The notes: generated by a model from the letters alone, not told the origin. Shown: positions 1 through 5,707, counted from the stretch's first letter. The stretch: 6,204 nucleotides of DNA from Endozoicomonadaceae bacterium (GCA_015163815.1 JAAOIJ010000089.1:1-6204), one strand, 5' to 3'. Translations and numbers: made by a program.

Positions 1-33
1 ATTATTCATTGAACTGCTTATTGCAAAGGTCTC
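1..33 (-). repeat. Right end of a truncated MITE-like repeat copy
   Basis: The first 33 bases match the last 33 bases of the full repeat at 1244-1382 with one difference. They end in the same terminal motif, GCAAAGGTCTC. The rest of this copy lies outside the window. It has the same orientation as the 1244-1382 copy, so the two are direct repeats bracketing csiV. The terminal sequence resembles the GAGACCTTTGCAA-type ends of IS5-family (IS1031-like) elements. Confidence 0.8.
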
Positions 34-91
34 ATTCTATAGATTGTGTTTTATGAAAAGTATGATGCATAAAAGAATCAGAAAGTGATTG

Positions 92-943
92 TCATGATCG
101 TGTTTTTTTTGTATCAAACTGTAGTTTATCTAAATTTGGTAAAATCGGTTTTATAGGAGCATGGCGTTGATACAGGGTGGCTTGAAGTAGAAAACCAAGA
201 CAAGGGTGGTCGATATATAAGCATTGAGATAATGGCATCATTATTTTTTGATTAATCACCTTATAATGACTGTGGCTATCTGTTTTTTTTTCTATTATAT
301 AGGCTTGTTTTTTTTTATAAAACCATTGTATTGTTAAATGCAATTCCTTTTTTTTCTCAAAAGTCAACCTGCCAATCAGACTGGATTTTGTTGGCATAAT
401 ACTTTGATTATCAATAAAAAATGTTAAAGGACTCAGCGATTCAGAAATAGGGATACGCCATCTTGATGCATATAAAATAGTATAACATTTTTTTATTTTT
501 TTAGCATCTTGTAAAAATGAACCCGTTAACGGCAAAGCAATCATTAATTCTTCAGCTATATTCGGTCTTAAAATTGCATTGGGTGATTGATATCGTTCGT
601 GAGATAAAAGCCAAGGTATTGTACTAGGTGTGGATGTTTTTGAAGACGTTGTCAGCCATAAATTTTCACGTTTTTTTTGCTCAATTTTCTGAAATTGTAT
701 TTTCATCTCTTCTAAAGTGACTAACTGTATTGCTTTTTTATCGATATAATGAGGTAATTCAACTTGTTGTATCCATTTTTCCGAAGAAGCTGGAAGAGAT
801 TGTTCAAATAATAGCAACTGTATTTCATACCATAGCTTATGCTGTTTTTGATTGACAGCATACCCCCATAAGGATACAGTGAGGCCAAGAAAGAAGCCTA
901 TATATTTTAGCCAAGATGAATCATGGTCGAGATGATAGGTCAT
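92..943 (-). CDS. csiV: CsiV-family peptidoglycan-binding protein
   Basis: This 283-residue protein resembles the CsiV family (PF10972). In Vibrio cholerae, CsiV binds peptidoglycan and supports the LpoA-PBP1A cell-wall synthase. Visible family features are an N-terminal hydrophobic segment (about residues 14-30, a signal anchor or signal peptide), then WYEIQLLLFEQ near 38-48. Further on are the YASRWRIPI stretch (158-166), a GRLTFEKKKELHLTIQWFY strand region (191-209) and the C-terminal YIDHPCLGFLLQATLY (243-258), close to the usual 'LDHPxFGxLxxxTPY' ending. It should act at the periplasmic side of the inner membrane. The ATG is preceded by a weak GTGAG ribosome site. It appears to be a single-gene unit between two MITE copies. 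In many gammaproteobacteria the gene sits beside mfd; that partner is not visible here. Sequence divergence is high, so the family call is firm but the exact role is inferred. Confidence 0.8.
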   Translation of the reverse strand: MTYHLDHDSSWLKYIGFFLGLTVSLWGYAVNQKQHKLWYEIQLLLFEQSLPASSEKWIQQVELPHYIDKKAIQLVTLEEMKIQFQKIEQKKRENLWLTTSSKTSTPSTIPWLLSHERYQSPNAILRPNIAEELMIALPLTGSFLQDAKKIKKCYTILYASRWRIPISESLSPLTFFIDNQSIMPTKSSLIGRLTFEKKKELHLTIQWFYKKKQAYIIEKKTDSHSHYKVINQKIMMPLSQCLYIDHPCLGFLLQATLYQRHAPIKPILPNLDKLQFDTKKTRS

Positions 944-980
944 ATGCTCACAAAAAAACTTGTTTCAATCAATCTATTTT

Positions 981-1001
981 GCATCAGCTGACAGGTGATG
1001 C
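981..1001. other. Inverted repeat in the csiV leader
   Basis: GCATCA (981-986) and TGATGC (996-1001) form a perfect 6-bp inverted repeat around a 9-nt loop. A competing pairing, GACAG (990-994) with CTGTC (1001-1005), overlaps it. The repeat lies between the predicted csiV promoter and its start codon, so it would be in the 5' leader. No T-run follows on either strand, so it is not an intrinsic terminator. A regulatory role is only a possibility. Confidence 0.3.
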
Positions 1002-1019
1002 TGTCTATTAAATGTTTTG

Positions 1020-1048
1020 ATTGTTGATCATAACAGATATTTTGTCAA
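1020..1048 (-). promoter_or_regulatory. Predicted sigma-70 promoter for csiV
   Basis: On the minus strand a consensus -35 box TTGACA (1048-1043) is followed after 17 bp by AACAAT (1025-1020), which matches the -10 consensus at four of six positions. Transcription would start near 1013 and give a leader of about 70 nt before the csiV ATG. In an AT-rich genome such matches also arise by chance. Confidence 0.4.
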
Positions 1049-1125
1049 AATAAACGTAATCAGCTTATCAATTTGACTCATTTATTGTGTTATCTATGTT
1101 GCCATATACCCCATATAACTTTGGG

Positions 1126-1236
1126 TTATCCAGTATCAATCATAATACGGTAAAACTGTTCTGTAGTCGATCCGAAAAAAGACTGATATAGCCTGGCCTG
1201 GCTTGCCAAAGAGTCTGTGTAAAAGGGCCTTACCAT
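1126..1236 (-). other. Possible coding remnant or small ORF abutting a MITE
   Basis: Beyond the MITE the minus strand is open for 36 codons, starting MVRPFYTDSLASQ and ending FYRIMIDTG before TAA. The segment around 1170-1235 is clearly richer in G+C than its surroundings, and its codons look less monotonous than chance AT-rich sequence. The open frame continues upstream into the MITE at 1244, so this could be the tail of a gene cut by the insertion, or a short ORF beginning at ATG 1236. An AAAGG in the MITE end lies 11 nt before that ATG. I do not recognise the product. Confidence 0.2.
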
Positions 1237-1243
1237 ATACAAT

Positions 1244-1382
1244 GAGACCTTTGCAATAAGACAACAAAGACTCCTGATATGATCTTTTTTATTAAAATAG
1301 TTTAAAAAATGAAGTAATTTATGTATTGTCTGAATAAAAAAACACATAAATTATTCATTGAACTGATTATTGCAAAGGTCTC
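1244..1382 (-). mobile_element. 139-bp MITE-like element, full copy 1
   Basis: This non-autonomous repeat begins GAGACCTTTGCAATAA and ends with its near-perfect inverse, TTATTGCAAAGGTCTC. It is the reverse complement of the copy at 2850-2988, with 4 differences in 139 bp. The ends resemble those of IS5-family (IS1031/ISL2-like) elements, which presumably supplied the transposase in trans. The bases AAT occur directly on both sides (1241-1243 and 1383-1385), fitting a 3-bp target duplication. A long internal dyad (1308-1359) can fold into a stem-loop with a bulge and one mismatch. The open frame of about 35 codons inside it, repeated in the other copy, is a by-product of the repeat and not a gene. 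Confidence 0.85.
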
Positions 1383-1394
1383 AATGTATTTATT

Positions 1395-1517
1395 ATGGAT
1401 AAAAATAAAAAATCACATGACAAAATATCGTATGATAATAGCATTCAGCGCATGATACTGCTCAAGAGCGTTATTCTCGCCTACTTTATCACAAGGATCG
1501 CACTGCTTTATGCTTAG
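1395..1517 (+). CDS. Possible 40-aa membrane peptide overlapping the hemG start
   Basis: An ORF of 40 codons starts at ATG 1395, 12 bp after the MITE end, and stops at TAG 1515-1517. This overlaps the first 8 bases of hemG. It begins with a charged stretch (MDKNKKSHDKISYD) and ends with a hydrophobic segment (MILLKSVILAYFITRIALLYA minus its first residue, about residues 21-40), as in a small single-pass membrane protein. The overlap could couple its translation to hemG. The ribosome site is poor: the nearest candidate is AAAGG in the MITE end, 16 nt upstream. It may equally be a leader ORF or chance. I do not recognise a family. Confidence 0.3.
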   Translation: MDKNKKSHDKISYDNSIQRMILLKSVILAYFITRIALLYA

Positions 1518-2073
1518 GCAATTAATTATATACCATTCAACACACGGACATACGCATAAGATTTGTCTTTATATGCAATCTTTGATAAAGAATCAGCGTA
1601 TTGCGTGTGATATCAAAAAATGGAATCCTATTGACTCACATTTACCAGTCGGTTATACGAGTTATTTATTTATTATGCCAGTGAAATACGGTAAACATCC
1701 TGTTGAACTGGTTCGCTTATTATGTCGAGAATCTGTCATGTTGCAGCAAAGTGTAACGGGTATTATTAGTGTGAATCTAACAGCTAGGAAACCTAATAAA
1801 GCAAGCAGTCAAGATAATCCTTATCTACAATCTTTACTCTCTAAGCTATCTTGGAGTCCGACACATACAGCGGTATTTGCAGGCGCATTAAATTATTCTA
1901 AATATGTTTGGTATGACCGTTTCATGATTCGGTTTATTATGAAATTAACTGGTGGACCGACTCATCTCAATACCAATATAGAATTTACCAATTGGACTGC
2001 TATTGATCAATTTATCGATACATATCTACAATCTGCCAAGACTATAAGCAATCAAGATATCAGTATCGAATAG
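1510..2073 (+). CDS. hemG: Menaquinone-dependent protoporphyrinogen IX dehydrogenase HemG
   Basis: HemG is the flavodoxin-type enzyme that oxidises protoporphyrinogen IX to protoporphyrin IX, the step before iron insertion in haem synthesis. It uses FMN and passes electrons to the respiratory quinone pool at the inner membrane. The 187-residue protein has the flavodoxin phosphate loop HSTHGHT (residues 9-15). SVNLTARKP (87-95) matches the E. coli SVNLVARKP. AGALNYSKYVWYDRFMI (124-140) followed by RFIMKLTGG corresponds to the family signature AGALRYPRYRWYDRFMI. The length is close to the E. coli enzyme (181). The ATG at 1510 has AAGGA at 1493-1497, 12 nt upstream, which is slightly distant. 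A 40-codon ORF overlaps the start by 8 bases. The last dozen residues are not conserved. Both MITE copies lie within about 800 bp, and copy 1 may supply or disturb its promoter. Confidence 0.95.
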   Translation: MLRQLIIYHSTHGHTHKICLYMQSLIKNQRIACDIKKWNPIDSHLPVGYTSYLFIMPVKYGKHPVELVRLLCRESVMLQQSVTGIISVNLTARKPNKASSQDNPYLQSLLSKLSWSPTHTAVFAGALNYSKYVWYDRFMIRFIMKLTGGPTHLNTNIEFTNWTAIDQFIDTYLQSAKTISNQDISIE

Positions 2074-2122
2074 CTACAGAAAAAATCAACAAGCACTATA
2101 GCATAAAAAATATTGTTTTTCA

Positions 2123-2818
2123 TCAGCTTCTGCAGTCTTCATGTTCAATATACTGAGATATCAGATTATTCATTTTATAATATTGAGGTGTATGACTGGT
2201 TGTTGTATTCTCCAATAATATTTGCATCAACTCAAGAGCGGCGACACGCTTAGCTAGAATTGTTTTGAGATCCTTTGTTAGTATTGTTTCTTGAAAATTG
2301 CACACCAGGGTTTTGTAATTTGAGAGTCTATATTTTAAATTTTCATCTAAACACAACACAGATAGATGCTCATCATCAGATGAAGCGTAATGTAAATGAT
2401 TCAGAAATCTATCAATGTCTACTTTATCAATATGCTCTGTTTTAAAAAAACAAGTCAACACCTGTTTCTTCAATATAAAACTCTGAAGCTTCTGTTTCTC
2501 TTCATAAGAGAACAAGATGAAATGCTTGATTAGGAAGTCCGGTGAAAAAGAATGCATCTGATCTCGACAAGTTTGTAAAAATTGGTCTTCGTTTTCTACT
2601 AAAAAAGTATAATCTTTTTCGAAGGCAGGTGTGTTTTTGATGTTTTTCAGAAGCATTTTACCTGCTAAGGCATTATCTTTTGTATTAAAATGCAATATCT
2701 CTTCAAACATCCAGTTTAAAACAAAATCAGCAGGGTGAAAACTGAAGCTCAATGTAGATGTAAAGCAAAGCATTAGAGCGCATAGCAGCCATTTTAAATT
2801 TTTGATTATCACTTGCAT
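2123..2818 (-). CDS. Secreted hypothetical protein
   Basis: I do not recognise this 231-residue protein. Its N-terminus is a typical Sec signal peptide: lysines at 6 and 9, a hydrophobic core (about 10-23) and a plausible cleavage site after Ser26 in LSFSF. The mature part is mainly helical-looking and rich in Lys, Leu and Phe. It has five cysteines (84, 123, 156, 173, 229), so up to two disulfides are possible in the periplasm. Cys18 is not in a good lipobox. The start is uncertain: the clear AAGGA (2825-2821 on the minus strand) is only 2 nt from ATG 2818 but 8 nt from GTG 2812 (codon 3). The GTG may therefore be the real start, giving 229 residues. It is convergent with hemG, 49 bp away, with no strong terminator between. 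The MITE end lies about 24 bp upstream of the ribosome site, so its promoter must overlap the repeat or lie beyond it. Confidence 0.75.
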   Translation of the reverse strand: MQVIIKNLKWLLCALMLCFTSTLSFSFHPADFVLNWMFEEILHFNTKDNALAGKMLLKNIKNTPAFEKDYTFLVENEDQFLQTCRDQMHSFSPDFLIKHFILFSYEEKQKLQSFILKKQVLTCFFKTEHIDKVDIDRFLNHLHYASSDDEHLSVLCLDENLKYRLSNYKTLVCNFQETILTKDLKTILAKRVAALELMQILLENTTTSHTPQYYKMNNLISQYIEHEDCRS

Positions 2819-2849
2819 ATTCCTTATAATATACTTTTATAAGTAAACT

Positions 2850-2988
2850 GAGACCTTTACAATAAGCAGTTCAATGAATAATTTATGTGTTTTTTTATTC
2901 AAACAACACATAAATTACTTCATTTTTTAAACTATTTTAATAAAAAAGATCATATCAGGAGTCTTTGTTGTCTTATTGCAAAGGTCTC
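2850..2988 (+). mobile_element. 139-bp MITE-like element, full copy 2 (inverted)
   Basis: This is the same 139-bp repeat as at 1244-1382, in the opposite orientation and about 97% identical. It has GAGACCTTTACAATAAG at the left and CTTATTGCAAAGGTCTC at the right. The pentamer AAACT occurs directly on both sides (2845-2849 and 2989-2993). A 5-bp duplication would differ from the 3-bp AAT around copy 1, so one of the two matches may be chance. The two full copies bracket hemG and the secreted-protein gene as inverted repeats. Its open frame runs on to 3124 but is a repeat-derived artefact. Confidence 0.85.
2873..2924. other. Long stem-loop inside the MITE
   Basis: TAATTTATGTGTT (2879-2891) pairs perfectly with AACACATAAATTA (2905-2917) around a 13-nt loop. 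The stem continues with AATGAA (2873-2878) against TTCATT (2919-2924) past a single bulged C at 2918, giving about 19 base pairs. The corresponding stem in copy 1 (1308-1359) is kept with one mismatch. Such internal dyads are common in MITEs and would fold in RNA transcribed through the element. Confidence 0.7.
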
Positions 2989-3149
2989 AAACTATAACAT
3001 TTCACGCGAAATGACAAATCAATACATCAATGGTAATATAAATGACTATCTCATTAGCATCATGAACAAAATCATACGATTTGATTCCATGGATTATACT
3101 GAGGTAGGCGATCATGAATTTTGAATCAAATGTTTGGGCCAATATGCGT
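2989..3149. other. Intergenic stretch between the MITE and nudF
   Basis: There is no convincing gene here. A 37-codon plus-strand ORF (ATG 3011 to TGA 3124, MTNQYINGNINDYLI at its start) lacks a ribosome site and matches nothing I know. CATTTC (2998-3003) and GAAATG (3008-3013) form a short 6-bp hairpin with an ACGC loop. This stretch is downstream of nudF, but I see no hairpin followed by a T-run that would end its transcript. Confidence 0.3.
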
Positions 3150-3782
3150 TTATATGGATGTTTCCGAAGATATATCCTCATAATGGATATATAGCCATTG
3201 AAGTGCTATTAAAGAAGCTCCATTATTGATTTTTCCTGACTTTAAAGATTGAAAAACTTCATCAACTGGCATCAAACAAGTTCGAATATCTTCTTGTTCT
3301 TCAATGACACCACAAATACGTTGATGTTCACACTGTGTACTATCAAATACGCCACAATATAGCTTAACGTATTCATTACAAACACCGGGAGAAGGGTAAT
3401 ACTCAACAATGGGAATTAATGTCGTCATCACGCATTGTGCTTCTTCTAATACTTCACGTTTTGCACAGGATTCCCAAGATTCTGAGGCATCAACTCGACC
3501 CGCAATAATTTCCATAATCCAAGGGTCATCACTCGCTGCATAGACACCTGCTCTAAATTGTTCAATCATTAAGATATTTTTTAGAACAGGATCATATAAT
3601 AAAACACCTACGACACGAGAAGATAAGACGACTTCTCGTGTTAGAACATCACTGTATTCTCCATTAAATAAACTATGTTGCAGTGATATTTTTTTGATAG
3701 AGCAAAATCCTTCGTATACTAATTCTGAATCTAGTTGTGAAACTTGACCTTTGAATGGCTGTGTTGGTGTTTTTTGAGACAT
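3150..3782 (-). CDS. nudF: ADP-ribose pyrophosphatase, NUDIX family (NudF-like)
   Basis: NudF-type enzymes hydrolyse ADP-ribose to AMP and ribose 5-phosphate, recycling a reactive product of NAD breakdown. From ATG 3782 the protein has 210 residues, close to E. coli NudF (209). The Nudix box (GX5EX7REUXEEXGU) is visible as Gly95, Glu101, Arg109-Glu110 and Glu113-Glu114, so the metal-binding glutamates are present. The final conserved glycine is replaced by Gln116 (REVLEEAQC). Other family marks are EQFRAGVY (74-81), EIIAG (91-95), YYPSPGVCNEYVKLY after the box, and GKINNGASLIALQWL near the C-terminus, matching GKIDNAASVIALQWL of NudF. A TTG codon directly precedes the ATG, but the ATG overlaps the nadD stop as TGATG and has a purine-rich AAGAAGAGAG upstream, so ATG is preferred. 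It is the second gene of a nadD-nudF operon. Confidence 0.93.
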   Translation of the reverse strand: MSQKTPTQPFKGQVSQLDSELVYEGFCSIKKISLQHSLFNGEYSDVLTREVVLSSRVVGVLLYDPVLKNILMIEQFRAGVYAASDDPWIMEIIAGRVDASESWESCAKREVLEEAQCVMTTLIPIVEYYPSPGVCNEYVKLYCGVFDSTQCEHQRICGVIEEQEDIRTCLMPVDEVFQSLKSGKINNGASLIALQWLYIHYEDISSETSI

Positions 3783-4363
3783 CAAAGACTCTCTTCTTGA
3801 TCAAAAGTTTTCAGTACACTGCTTAATACATGAGGTGATAATAATTCAGTCAATGCTGCTTGATAAGAAGAGATTGGTTGTTTTCGACATATCATGGATC
3901 TAACAGTACTGCTACGAATATTTTTTTGTATTTTTGCAGTAAAAATAGGCCATTTTTTTACAATATCTTCTGCTCTATAAAATGTAGACCATATTGCAGG
4001 TTGTGCATTATCTTCTCCTCGAATAAAAATAAGTTGATAATTTTTTTTTGGATAATATCGTTGTTCCAGTGCTTCTAAAACAGTATAGGTAAAGACTGTA
4101 TCCTCATGATAACCAGACCATAATATTTTCTCAATACAGCTTAGTGATACTGGTTTTTGAATACAGGGAGATATATCTTCAATAAATTTTTGAACCCATT
4201 CACAGCGTTTTTCAAAGGAAGACATTTTTTTTTTAAAAGGATGACAAATAGAAGGAATTAAAATGAGCTCATCATATAGATTGCGTGCTTGCATAATAAC
4301 ATTTTGATGCCCTAAAGTAGGCGGATCAAAAGCAGATCCAAACACACCTATTTTTTTTAACAT
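3782..4363 (-). CDS. nadD: Nicotinate-nucleotide adenylyltransferase
   Basis: NadD transfers AMP from ATP to nicotinate mononucleotide, making deamido-NAD in the cytosolic NAD pathway. The 193-residue protein has the nucleotidyltransferase loop GVFGSAFDPPTLGH (residues 6-19), with TLGH as the (H/T)xGH motif. FIRGEDN (113-119) corresponds to the FIxGxD segment, and RSSTVR (150-155) is the ISSTxxR motif that binds ATP phosphates. The length is slightly below the usual 200-215. The loop is of NadD and not NadM type, although strict NaMN preference cannot be read from sequence. The ribosome site is weak (GAGAT about 9 nt before ATG 4363). It overlaps nudF by one base, so translation of the two is probably coupled. 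Several cysteines and a basic KKK run (44-46) are not family marks. Confidence 0.92.
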   Translation of the reverse strand: MLKKIGVFGSAFDPPTLGHQNVIMQARNLYDELILIPSICHPFKKKMSSFEKRCEWVQKFIEDISPCIQKPVSLSCIEKILWSGYHEDTVFTYTVLEALEQRYYPKKNYQLIFIRGEDNAQPAIWSTFYRAEDIVKKWPIFTAKIQKNIRSSTVRSMICRKQPISSYQAALTELLSPHVLSSVLKTFDQEESL

Positions 4364-4383
4364 ATTAAATATCTCAAAATTTT

Positions 4384-4414
4384 GTTATATTAAGCTGACT
4401 TGTTTCAGGTTCAA
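4384..4414 (-). promoter_or_regulatory. Possible promoter for nadD-nudF
   Basis: On the minus strand TTGAAC (4414-4409) and TATAAC (4389-4384) resemble -35 and -10 boxes with 19-bp spacing, which is longer than ideal. Transcription would start close to 4377, a few bases before the nadD ribosome site. The -35 box lies inside the spacer of the divergent promoter at 4400-4428, so the two would compete for polymerase. Confidence 0.35.
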
Positions 4415-4428
4415 GCTTATTTTATACT
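4400..4428 (+). promoter_or_regulatory. Predicted sigma-70 promoter for the PAP2 gene
   Basis: TTGTTT (4400-4405) and TATACT (4423-4428) are spaced by exactly 17 bp, and the -10 box matches the consensus at five of six positions. The start would be near 4435, about 30 nt before the coding region. An imperfect inverted repeat, TAAGC (4391-4395) and GCTTA (4415-4419), flanks the -35 region and could be a regulator site. Confidence 0.5.
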
Positions 4429-4466
4429 ACATGATGTTCTTTATTATTTAGGCTATTTGATTGATT

Positions 4467-5258
4467 ATGTTACACGGATCCATTGCCATTAAAATCCTAT
4501 TTGCCGTATTACTGTACCCGATTGTAATACATGCTTCAATGTTGCTCACGATTGTATCAGCATGTCATGATATTGCTTTATTATCTCTATTTTCTGTGAG
4601 TGTCGCAATTGTTTTGCTTTGTATTAGATGTAAAGCATCATCGTACCAGTCAAAAATATCAGGGTGTATTTTGGTTTTATGTGTTTGTTTATTATGTATT
4701 TTATCTTTTTCCGTGCATAACAAAATGCTACAAGATATGAATCAATGGGTTTTTAATACTCTTCAAAATCTGATAATACAAAACAGTATGATAGTAGAAG
4801 GATTGTATCGTATTGCTTATTTAGGCCATTTCAAAATTTGGTTGATTTGGATTAGCTGTATATTCTGCTACTTATTAAAGAAAAAAAAAGCGATGCTCCC
4901 TGCCTTTATTCTTACACTCAGTTGCTTTTTTTTAATGATAACTGGCTTAAAATTTGGTTTAAATATAGCAAGACCTTTGCAAGGGTTTCAATCTTTTCCA
5001 AGTAATCATGTTGCTATCATCGGTTTGTTGAGCTTTATGACATTAGATCTCTGTTGTAATACTCATTCAAGGTCTGTATGGATTTTGACTAGAAGTATCG
5101 CTATTTTTTTTGTTTTTGTTGTCGCGATATCCAGGATTTATTTTAAATATCATTGGTTTACTGATGTTTTTGGTGCATTGATCCTCATCGTTGCTCATTA
5201 TTGTATTTGGAACATCATCAGACAGCATCCATTGGGTCAGTTACAAAGAGGAAGCTGA
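4467..5258 (+). CDS. PAP2-family membrane phosphatase
   Basis: This is an integral membrane phosphatase of the type 2 phosphatidic acid phosphatase superfamily, which removes phosphate from lipid phosphates such as phosphatidate or undecaprenyl pyrophosphate. Counting from ATG 4467 (263 residues), all three motifs are present: KX6RP as Lys162 to Arg169-Pro170; PSNH at 178-181; and SRX5HX3D with Arg223, His229 and Asp233. The catalytic His181 and His229 are intact; the usual PSGH glycine is Asn180. About eight hydrophobic segments are visible: near 6-30, 36-54, 66-83, 122-137, 144-164, 182-197, 206-226 and 232-250. The family core has six, so there are probably two extra N-terminal helices. 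The start is ambiguous: AGG at 4450-4452 suits TTG 4461 (two codons earlier) slightly better by spacing. The 3' end overlaps the convergent gene by 18 bp. The substrate is unknown. Confidence 0.88.
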   Translation: MLHGSIAIKILFAVLLYPIVIHASMLLTIVSACHDIALLSLFSVSVAIVLLCIRCKASSYQSKISGCILVLCVCLLCILSFSVHNKMLQDMNQWVFNTLQNLIIQNSMIVEGLYRIAYLGHFKIWLIWISCIFCYLLKKKKAMLPAFILTLSCFFLMITGLKFGLNIARPLQGFQSFPSNHVAIIGLLSFMTLDLCCNTHSRSVWILTRSIAIFFVFVVAISRIYFKYHWFTDVFGALILIVAHYCIWNIIRQHPLGQLQRGS

Positions 5259-5642
5259 CTCTACCATCTTATAAAGATGCTCAATATTTGTAAATTCACA
5301 ATAAAAACAAACATTTTCACGATGAAAGCCTGATGTGAAAATATTCAATAAATCTTCATATATTTGATGAAAGATAGCTAATCCAATATCATTTAAAGTA
5401 TCACTATCAGTTTCTATTCCATTCAATGCTGCTTGAATCCATTCATGATTTTTTTGTCTAATCCAAATGAAATCTACTATGTTAGTAGGAATATTGGTTT
5501 GGTTGATGACTTTTCCTATCATTTCTAAATACAGATAATCAATCTTTTGATATTCTGCTTCATTTAGAGCTGGCATAGATAATGATCTTTCGATACTAAT
5601 AAATCCCACGATCGGCTTGCTAGTTATCTCAAATTCATTCAT
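5241..5642 (-). CDS. Hypothetical protein
   Basis: I do not recognise this protein. The best start is ATG 5642 (133 residues, MNEFEITSKP): a strong AGGGGA (5657-5652 on the minus strand) lies 9 nt before it. An upstream in-frame ATG at 5669 would give 142 residues but has no ribosome site and places AGGGGA inside the gene. The protein has no signal peptide or membrane segment and looks cytosolic and mostly helical, with aromatic-rich stretches such as YQKIDYLYLEM and VDFIWIRQ. A CFYC pair (112-115) near the C-terminus could bind metal, but there is no second pair. Codon use fits the neighbours. Its 3' end overlaps the PAP2 gene by 18 bp tail to tail. A promoter with a palindrome is predicted upstream. 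Confidence 0.7.
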   Translation of the reverse strand: MNEFEITSKPIVGFISIERSLSMPALNEAEYQKIDYLYLEMIGKVINQTNIPTNIVDFIWIRQKNHEWIQAALNGIETDSDTLNDIGLAIFHQIYEDLLNIFTSGFHRENVCFYCEFTNIEHLYKMVESASSL

Positions 5643-5707
5643 ACCCATCATTCCCCTATTTTTATACATGATTAAGATTCAGAACACACCCATTCAAGAT
5701 GCACGGC

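Noticed and set aside
1126..1347. 73-codon minus-strand ORF starting in the MITE
   Set aside because: Its first 35 codons lie in the 139-bp repeat and recur with one change at 2885. It is a repeat-derived open frame without a ribosome site. Only the part beyond the MITE is kept as a possible remnant.
2105..2120. AAAAA/TTTTT dyad between hemG and the convergent gene
   Set aside because: It is a pure A-T stem of 5 bp with no stable hairpin, so it is not a credible bidirectional terminator.
2885..3124. 79-codon plus-strand ORF starting in the MITE
   Set aside because: It has the same repeat-derived start as the 1347 ORF, begins inside the MITE stem-loop, and has an unrelated tail.
3170..3192. 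ATATATCC / GGATATAT hairpin near the nudF 3' end
   Set aside because: It is inside the coding region, nearly all A/T, and has no T-run, so it is not a terminator.
3114..3194. 26-codon plus ORF overlapping the nudF 3' end
   Set aside because: It is short, has no ribosome site and overlaps a real gene.
3860..4078. 72-codon plus-strand ORF opposite nadD
   Set aside because: It lies wholly inside nadD on the other strand, and its Phe/Ile-rich composition reflects antisense of an AT-rich gene.
5265..5279. CATCTT-ATA-AAGATG hairpin just after the PAP2 gene
   Set aside because: The stem is only 6 bp, no T-run follows, and it lies inside the convergent coding region. It is too weak to call a terminator.
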